DNA of 64,000 bases from Bicyclus anynana (taxonomy: Eukaryota > Arthropoda > Insecta > Lepidoptera > Nymphalidae). Positions 57,361-64,000 of the stretch are shown here, piece by piece. The position numbers were made by a program, and so were the translations under genes. The stretch covers positions 12,957,321-13,021,320 of the forward strand of contig NC_069095.1 in NCBI RefSeq assembly GCF_947172395.1. Direction: 5' to 3'. Under the pieces are notes generated by a model that was not told the origin of the DNA, searched no databases, and saw nothing but the letters and a program-made list of their open reading frames with translations. Position 1 is the stretch's first letter, and every line of letters starts with the position of its first letter.

Positions 57361-57746
57361 CAATTTTACGCATTCCCGGATTAAAAGGTACTGACAGACA
57401 GATAGAAAACAGTATTATCATAAAAGGGGTTATATACGGAACCCGCATCATAATCGTTTCATCGTTTAGAAGCTACCACAAACAGATATTACACAGATAT
57501 ATATAGAGACAACACCTCTCTTATATACGAAGTTTAAAAATAAAGTACTTTATTGAGAATACCTCGGTAATAAAACGAAAACGCCTTTGATTGTGTATCC
57601 CACGACGCCTTCACATAAAATGTGGCGAAATTAAGCCATATCATAAATCATAAAGGACTTTACGAGTGCGCCGTAAAAGCGTCTTTTACATGATACCGTA
57701 AGTGGGGGTTCTTTTACAATCAGTGTTTGTAAATAATAATTTTGTA

Positions 57747-57941
57747 CTAGCCAACTCCCCACGGTTTCACCCGCGTAGTTCCCGTTCCCGTGCAAATACG
57801 GGGATAAAATATAGCCTATGACATTCACAAATAACATGGCTTTAGTGAGGTAAAAGAATTTGCAAAATCGGTTGGGTAGATTCAGAGATTATCCCTTACA
57901 ATACCACAAACTTTACCTCTTTATAAATTAGTAAATATAGA
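57747..57941 (-). mobile_element. Helitron-like element (TTATAAAGAGGTAAAG subfamily)
   Basis: CTAG at 57,747-57,750 next to A, GTTTCACCCGCG and GTTCCCGTTCCCG blocks, AAACTTTACCTCTTTATAAAT end. Confidence 0.7.
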
Positions 57942-58045
57942 AGTAAGCGTGCAATCGGCTTATTTAAAAAAAAAAAGATGTGAAGTGAGAGTAGAAGCTG
58001 TAGAACCATGCAGCTCATGCGAATATTAGCATGATTTCTGAACGG

Positions 58046-58208
58046 TCCTCTAAGCCGAGGTCCGAGTCTCAGAGAAGACGCCCTTAGAGAGTCGTTCCGC
58101 CCATCTACTCTGCTTCTGCCTTCGGACTCCATCAGGCGATGCTTCTGCGCTCGCCCAAACCCCCCGGTGACGCCGCTGTGGTCACATTAAGGAGCCTACG
58201 GCACTTAA
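58046..58208 (-). repeat. Dispersed repeat, inverted partner of 55,100-55,262
   Basis: See the partner: same 160-bp GC-rich unit in opposite orientation, about 2.8 kb away. Confidence 0.8.
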
Positions 58209-58324
58209 ACAATCTGATAAAGAAACGAATACTAGCCTACATCTTGCGATAGGGTTATTAGGGCCCTAATACGAGGTTAATAATAGAGCCAAAGTCGATG
58301 AGGGAGCTTTTTAAAACATAAAGA

Positions 58325-58522
58325 CTAGCTGACGCCCCGCCGTTTCACCCGCGTCCCATTAAATTCGTTACCGTTCCCGTTAGAAAACGGATATAAAATA
58401 TAAATACCCTACTTTTGTCATTTACAAATAACGTGGCTTTATAGAGGTAAAAGAATTTTCAAAATCGATTTAGTAAATTCAGAGATAACCCCCTACAATA
58501 CCACAAACTTTACTTCTATAGA
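58325..58522 (-). mobile_element. Helitron-like element (TTATAAAGAGGTAAAG subfamily)
   Basis: CTAG at 58,325-58,328 next to A; far end ...TATAGA/T, i.e. TC preceded by A on the minus strand. 198 bp, both ends intact. Confidence 0.75.
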
Positions 58523-58721
58523 TAGGATGACGACATTACTTAAAGTGACAGAGTCATAAAAGGAGAGGCGTTTGAAAATTGACAAAGTTGTTTGGCGAGA
58601 ATTTGGCAACCGAGGTTCGGTTCTTGAAATAGTTTAGCGAGTTTGGACAACACTTACTAAGTTTGTGTAGACTTTAGCAAATACTATATCGGCTGTTATT
58701 TCGTTCGCATATATTTTCTAA

Positions 58722-59197
58722 CTAGCGGACACCCGCGACATCGTCCGCGTGGGAACCTATTTAACTTTCAACCCCTATTTTACCCCCTTTTTATTTTATT
58801 TTCGCAATAAAAAATCCTATAACATTCTACGTATTATGGTCTTACACTGTGCCAAGTTTCATTAGAATTCATTCAGTAGTTTCAGCGTGACGCCCGAATA
58901 TCAAAAAAAACACGGACAGACAGACAGACAAAAAATCGAAAAAAAATATTTTTAGCTTCAGTATCGATTATATAATAACCTTCTATGTATTATGTGGTCT
59001 TACACTGTGCCAAGTTTCATTAATTCAGTAGTTTTTGCGTGATGTCCAAAAAAACACGGACAGACTGACAAACAGACAAAAAATCGAAAAAAAAAATTTT
59101 TAGCTTCAGTATCAATTATACAATGGCCCAAACAAAATTTTCAAAATATCTTCAATGTACAGAATTGGACCTGCTACAGTTTTATTATAAATATAGA
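58722..59197 (-). mobile_element. Helitron-like element with internal tandem duplication
   Basis: CTAG at 58,722-58,725 (…CTAGCGGACACCCGCGAC) and a TC start at 59,196-59,197 read on the minus strand, A before it. Inside, about 58,825-58,980 and 58,981-59,125 are direct repeats sharing GGTCTTACACTGTGCCAAG and AACACGGACAGAC. Confidence 0.7.
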
Positions 59198-59199
59198 TA

Positions 59200-60970
59200 T
59201 AAAGAGATATAGATAGATGGTTCTCTCTGTAATCATATGTACCTACCGCGACAATCCACTTTCAGTTTTCTACCAGACCGGCTCGACTGGACTTTCTACG
59301 GTAAATTGCAATCACAACAGATTGAAAATGTGTTAAAAAACTGTCCTATTATTCCCAAACTAATAAAATAAACAGGTATAATTTGATATTTCCTTTCTTT
59401 GTTATAATTTAACTGAAAAACTACTCAACCGATTTTAAAAGTTCTTTCAAGAGGCCTAAAACAATTTTTTCTGATGATAATTTGTGACGGATTTCGTTCA
59501 GAGAAGTGCTATGTCTACAAGATATTCTGAAGGAAAGAATACAAGAAACAAGAAAGTTAAAACATTTAAACAGATGGGGTGCAGGTTGTACCTAATTCTT
59601 GCATTTGCAATTGTTACTCTATTAGAGATCCATCATACTTCTAGCTTGTCCAGTCAATTACTATATTACTTACGAGTATACCTTAACTTAGGAATAGAAT
59701 ACCGAAACCTACATCAAAAGTATCGAAATTGAATTTTTACAATAAATAAGAACTGTTCCATTTGTTTTTCCACTTTAGGAAGGACTGACTTGAACTCTGA
59801 ATGTAGCCATGCAACTAATCCACTAAATAGACGAGACAGTTCGAAAACAATACTATTTAATAAGACGTAAACAAACACCCCCGATTCACCGCACCGCCCT
59901 ACACATGCTAACAACACAAACACACAGTACACTGAACACACAACACATAATATAACTCCATGTAAACACACACGTACTTGTTAACCTTAGCCTACGCACA
60001 TTTGACTCATCGCGTTTAGCATAAATATACATAAGTAGCTAGCACACACTCAAGACACAATGTTAAAGTAACACACCTAGCATTTGTGTATGAACTGAAA
60101 GAGTGTAGACACACTTATACAGATATTTGTTTAAAATAAACAAATATTGAAATCAATGTATTTACTAAGGTTTACTATTAATTTAAATATGAACAGGCTT
60201 TCTATGATAATTTTTCAGTCTAAACTATCATTCACTTGATGTTGGTAGTTTAAACGATGCAAATGAATGACGTTCCCTCCGAGTGTCCCTCTCACGTATA
60301 TACAATTAACTACGGTCCGAGTTTCTTGAAAGAACAAAAATTTTATAACCCAAAATTCGAATCCATGACGTCATAATTCGTCGCCATGTGCAAATCACTG
60401 GAGTTACGAAGTAGTAACAAGACAATGAGCCATAAGACAAAAAGTCTAATCAAAATCGCACGTGTGTGAGTAGAAGTTCGTCGATGTTATGCACGATTTT
60501 GACGCAAATACGTCTCCAACAGATTCGCTCGCGCTCAAGTGTCGAAATCCGGCGCCATTACAGTTTATATCTGGCCACAGAGTTGTATATTTACGACGTT
60601 TAGGTTATATACGGAAGTCTTCTCATTTGTTTTTTTAAGGGCACTGAGTACACAGAAGCCTTTTAATTCGTTAGTTGGTAAGGGCACTAAATGCCTTAGA
60701 ATTAATTTAAAAATTTGCGTAATCACACTTCACATTAATATTAAAGGCGAAAATTTGTGAGTGTGTTTTTGTTCCTCCCCCAACAAGTTCTCATGACATT
60801 ACATATTAAGAAAAAGTTAAGTTCACGTCGTGTTGCATAAACAAGCTCATGATTAAAGGCCTTGTGATGGTTCGAAACTACGAATCACACTCCGACAGTA
60901 AAGAATTATCTATATTTCATAATAATTAATCCCCTTGCTTGCATTTAGGGTAATATTATCAACGAAAAGA
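59200..60970. other. No gene seen; CA-rich stretch
   Basis: 59,870-59,975 is a degenerate ACACA-rich microsatellite region. 59,484-59,732 carries an 82-codon frame with no known domain. Nothing else recognised. Confidence 0.4.
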
Positions 60971-61016
60971 CAATTTAGGTGTCGAAAAATACTTTCAAAT
61001 CTTTTAAATCAGGATC

Positions 61017-61291
61017 GAAGCTGTTGCAACGAGTTGCGAAGCTGAAGTGGCAATGGGCGGGGCACATAGTGCGAAGAGCCGATGGACGTTGGGGTCCCAA
61101 AGTGCTGGAATGGCGACCCCGCACTAGTAAGCGCAGTGTTGGCCGACCCCCCACCAGGTGGACTGACGACATCAAGCGAGTCGCAGGGATTCGCTGGATG
61201 CAGGCGGCTCAGTATCGTGATGTTTGGAAGTCCCTACAAAAGGCCTATGTCCTGCAGTGGACGTCCATCGGCTGATATGATGATGATGATG
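61017..61291 (+). pseudogene. Young 5'-truncated RTE-type LINE with 11-bp target duplication
   Basis: Insertion of the last 275 bp of the RTE family: R-V-A-K-L-K-W-Q-W to the T-S-I-G stop at 61,275, then the (TGA)n tail. AAATCAGGATC lies at 61,006-61,016 and 61,292-61,302. The C-terminal frame is uninterrupted. Flanking sequence happens to supply an ATG at 60,979, giving a 98-codon frame without likely function. Confidence 0.9.
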
Positions 61292-61319
61292 AAATCAGGA
61301 TCAGGGAGCTATAGATAAC

Positions 61320-61785
61320 TGTAGGTAGGTTATCAGACAAGTATACATATAATAGAGGTTGTTTGTGTAGAATATCTTCTAGTTAGATTCTCTTCTACTT
61401 AGATCTTAAATAATACTTGTCCCACTTCCTATCTGCTTATCTATATATCTATTCCAAAGCAATTCGATGAGCCGCAATGATTTTATTATACCCAAAGTTG
61501 TGGGAGACTTGCCTTAACATTTTAATCGCTCTATCCATTACAAGTCATCGCCAAAATTCTGCCAAGACAATGGGGTTCGTTAACCGACAACCTCCTTACA
61601 CGTCAAGTTGTATTTCGGCACTGCTCCCACTTGTGGGGTTATGTATTGTCTGTCTCTTTTCGGCGCTGACAAATGATTAGTAACGCAAGCGGATTTTAAT
61701 TATTCTCAAGTACTTACGAGTACTTGTACATACCTCTTACTAGTGGGTTTATGGGTTTTAGTGAATTTATTACTTCAACTAGCTG
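61320..61785. other. No gene seen
   Basis: Unique sequence, short frames. Confidence 0.4.
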
Positions 61786-61788
61786 ACG

Positions 61789-61965
61789 CCGCGCGGTTTT
61801 ACCCGCGTGGTTCCCGTTCCCGTAGGAATACGGGGATAATAGGTATATAGCCTATAGACTTCCTCAAAAAATGGGCTATCTAACACAGAAAGAATTTTTC
61901 AAATCGGACCAGTAGTTCGTTCAATCAAACAAACAAACTCTTCAGCTTTATAATATTAGTATAGA
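61789..61965 (-). mobile_element. Helitron-like element (Lep1-type), both ends intact
   Basis: Minus strand: A/TCTATACTAATATTATAAAG start (61,965) and GCGTCAGCTAG/T end (61,789). 177 bp, insertion between A and T. Confidence 0.8.
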
Positions 61966-62127
61966 TAAGAAATACAGTAATTTTAATAGTGGTGTCTTCT
62001 TGACAGACTTCGTCCGAGGAAGTACTGCCGCTTTGTTTGTTTCTGTCATCAATTATTATTGATGTGTTCCGATGGATTGTCTGTGTCAATGGGCATGTGA
62101 GGCTTAACACCAACAGTTCGTTTCATG

Positions 62128-62236
62128 TAGCATGGTGCGGGTGACAGTTCGTTTAATTCTTGAAAGTTTGCCGCTATTCACGATAATAGTACGTATTATG
62201 AATGTCATACAGGCGACTGTCACCGTACCCATGCTA
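62128..62236. mobile_element. 114-bp MITE, copy 2
   Basis: TAGCATGGTGCGGGTGACAG and CTGTCACCGTACCCATGCTA ends; interior CGATAATAGTACGTATTATGAA matches copy 1 at 47,551. Confidence 0.7.
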
Positions 62237-62469
62237 TCTGAAAACACTTTAGGCTCAGTTTGTAGGGTACAGGCCAGCGCGTTTTTTTAAACATATTTTT
62301 AACTGACTTCAAAAAAAGGCGGAGGTTCTGAATTCGTCGGAATCTTTGTTTTCATAAAATAAATTTTGACTTCAAATTGATCATAGGTAGAAAATACTAT
62401 AATGTTTTTTCCCTTTTTAGTTTCGTGGGTACGTTAATGTCTTGAAGTTGGTTCATGGTTGTATTTTTT

Positions 62470-62885
62470 TTAATAATTATAAAATCAAAAAATCAAAATC
62501 AAAATCAAAATTCATTTATTTCAAGCAGACTCAATTTACAAGCACTTTTGACACGTCAGTTGACTATTTGTAAAGATTCTACCACCGGTTCGGAAGGCAG
62601 ATTCTGCTGAGAAGATACCGGCAAAAAACTCAACAGTTGCTCTTTTGAAATGAAAAAGTCATACAGTACTATAATTTACAATTGATAACAATTACAATTT
62701 CTTATAGTTTTACTTCCTGTGTGAAGGTGGAAGCTGATCCAATGGCCTTCAAGCACCTTTATCGTTAAGGAACTCATCAATAGTGTAGTAAGTAACCTTG
62801 ACTAAGTAAATGTTTTTTAACACATTGCTTAAAGTTGTGCATTGGCAAGTCCATCACAGTCTTGGGGATCTTGATAGAGAAGAGT
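62470..62885 (-). pseudogene. Jockey/CR1-like LINE: end of ORF2, 3' UTR and tail
   Basis: Minus strand: K-I-P-K-T-V-M-D-L-P, K-K-H-L-L-S, D-E-F-L-N-D-K, then P-L-D-Q-L-P-P (62,885 to about 62,710), the 3' UTR and a (TTTTGA)n tail at 62,486-62,512. A one-base frameshift and a stop (TGA for the W codon) break it. Confidence 0.8.
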
Positions 62886-62889
62886 ACAC

Positions 62890-63550
62890 CTAAACCTACA
62901 AAAGATTTTAACTCTTTGGAGGCGATACGCAAAAATAACTAACTTATGCCCGTGTCTAGTAAGACGTGGGTTTAAACCTCCTTTTCGTTTGTACAAATTA
63001 ATATTTTGTCTTACATATACCTACTATACTGCTAAATATATACTGACAGGCTACTGTTAAAATGCCCATTTCTTTAAACTTTTGACGAAGGGACTCGCGT
63101 GATTTTAGTTGATATATTATAGTGACATTAAATATCGTATAGTAAGACGTCCGGGCTCAGCTGCTCAGAGTAATTCACACATATTATAAAACAATTCTCC
63201 TTCTCCGCTCTGTTGATCTGTCTGTCAGTTTATTCGTGATAAACTCAAAAACTACTAAATGGTGGAATCAGCTAGTTGCGTGACATTATTTCAACGTGAC
63301 ATTAATTTTCGTGTAGTAAGATGTCCGGGCAAAGCTCCTCACTCAGTCGCCGTAGCGTGTTTCGTCACGTCATTTATAAAGATACAGGCAATGAATCTCG
63401 GCAGCCGTGAACTGACTTCCTTCGGAAAATATTGCCGGAAATTGCGGAATCTTGCGACGGCGTTATTTAGATAACCGTGAGAGGCATGCTATATCTATGG
63501 TTTTCATTGAAAATTTTATATTTTTTATGCTTTTCGCAACCTCTCGATTG
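62890..63550. other. No gene seen
   Basis: 63,100-63,185 and 63,285-63,335 share the GTGACATTAA and AGTAAGACGTCCGGGC / AGTAAGATGTCCGGGC words, a short direct repeat. Confidence 0.45.
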
Positions 63551-63558
63551 TACATAAA

Positions 63559-63774
63559 CTAGCGGACGCCCGCGACTTCGTCCTCGTGAAATTTCTTTTT
63601 TCACAAATCCCTCGGGAACCATGGATTTATCCGGGATGAAAGTAGCCTATTTGTTCATCCAGAGTAAGATCTATTTCCATTCCAAATTTCAGCCAAGTCG
63701 CTTCAGTAGTAGCGGCGTTAAAGAGTAACAAACATCCATACAAACTTTCGCGTTTATAATATTAGTAGGATAGA
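63559..63774 (-). mobile_element. Helitron-like element (AACGCGAAAGTTTG subfamily), both ends intact
   Basis: CTAG at 63,559-63,562 after A; start A/TCTATCCTACTAATATTATA on the minus strand. 216 bp. Confidence 0.8.
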
Positions 63775-63814
63775 TTACTGGCATCTTTCTTCTGGGCCGT
63801 TCCCGCTCTTGGCC

Positions 63815-63873
63815 ATATCATTGGCCATCAGTCATTTGTGAAATCTCACGTGATGACTGATCGCCAATGATAT
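63815..63873. repeat. Hairpin, 21-bp arms
   Basis: 63,815-63,835 and 63,853-63,873 are inverted repeats with one mismatch (ATATCATTGGC words), loop of 17 bp. Confidence 0.75.
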
Positions 63874-63936
63874 TTTTAACGAACTAAATCAAAACAGTTT
63901 CAATTTTGTGTTTGTGTTTATTTCTTATTTAAATAT

Positions 63937-63983
63937 TATGTACGATTAACTTAAATCCAATGGATTTAAGTTAATCGTACATA
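63937..63983. repeat. Perfect 23-bp palindrome at the window end
   Basis: 63,937-63,959 and 63,961-63,983 are perfect reverse complements with a single-base centre, followed by an AT dinucleotide run. Confidence 0.85.
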
Positions 63984-64000
63984 TATATAATATATATATG

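Noticed and set aside
60979..61275. 98-residue protein gene
   Set aside because: Chance fusion of flanking sequence (with the ATG) and the C terminus of a truncated RTE copy; the target duplication proves the junction.

Overview
This window looks like repeat-dense, AT-rich euchromatin from an insect, most probably a moth or butterfly (Lepidoptera). The evidence is the repeat content. There are many short Helitron-like elements with CTAG/T ends, tRNA-derived SINEs, RTE-type LINE tails ending in (TGA)n, jockey/CR1-like LINE tails and several MITE families. No complete host gene is visible. Nearly all open frames outside 13,060-20,479 are short, lack recognisable domains or lie inside repeats, so most of the window is probably intergenic or intronic.

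Left edge (1-800): the last exon of a THAP/P-element-transposase-like protein runs into the window and ends at 750, followed by polyadenylation signals. Positions 800-11,550 hold decayed RTE fragments, Helitron-like copies, a long palindrome joined to 130-bp tandem repeats, and unique AT-rich sequence.

The centrepiece (12,464-20,735) is a structurally complete LTR retrotransposon of the gypsy/errantivirus type. It has two 190-bp LTRs that read as identical, a GTAC target duplication, an intact gag, an intact pol (protease, RT, RNase H, integrase) and an intact env-like membrane glycoprotein. Its expression signals can be read directly. The LTR has an Inr+DPE core promoter. A canonical A AAA AAC slippery heptamer leads from gag into a pol frame that is open 370 nt upstream of its first ATG. 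A splice donor/acceptor pair joins an AUG-containing hydrophobic leader at 12,924-12,952 in frame to env at 18,610. Between gag and protease lies a 17 x 9 bp minisatellite that is open in both relevant frames. The element sits in a nest: it is inserted in one arm of a long-inverted-repeat MITE, which also contains a LINE tail and abuts a hAT-like MITE with a perfect 8-bp target duplication.

Right half (20,740-64,000): a repeat patchwork. Highlights are a 1,197-bp P-like DNA transposon relic (44,678-45,874) with matching inverted ends, a perfect 8-bp target duplication and a THAP zinc-finger exon; a second, inverted copy of the palindrome + 130-bp-repeat element (five units instead of three); SINEs and 5'-truncated RTE copies with clear target duplications; a SINE inserted in another SINE; a head-to-head SINE chimera; and several perfect hairpins, including one at the extreme right end. 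No CRISPR array, rRNA gene or convincing functional tRNA gene was seen.
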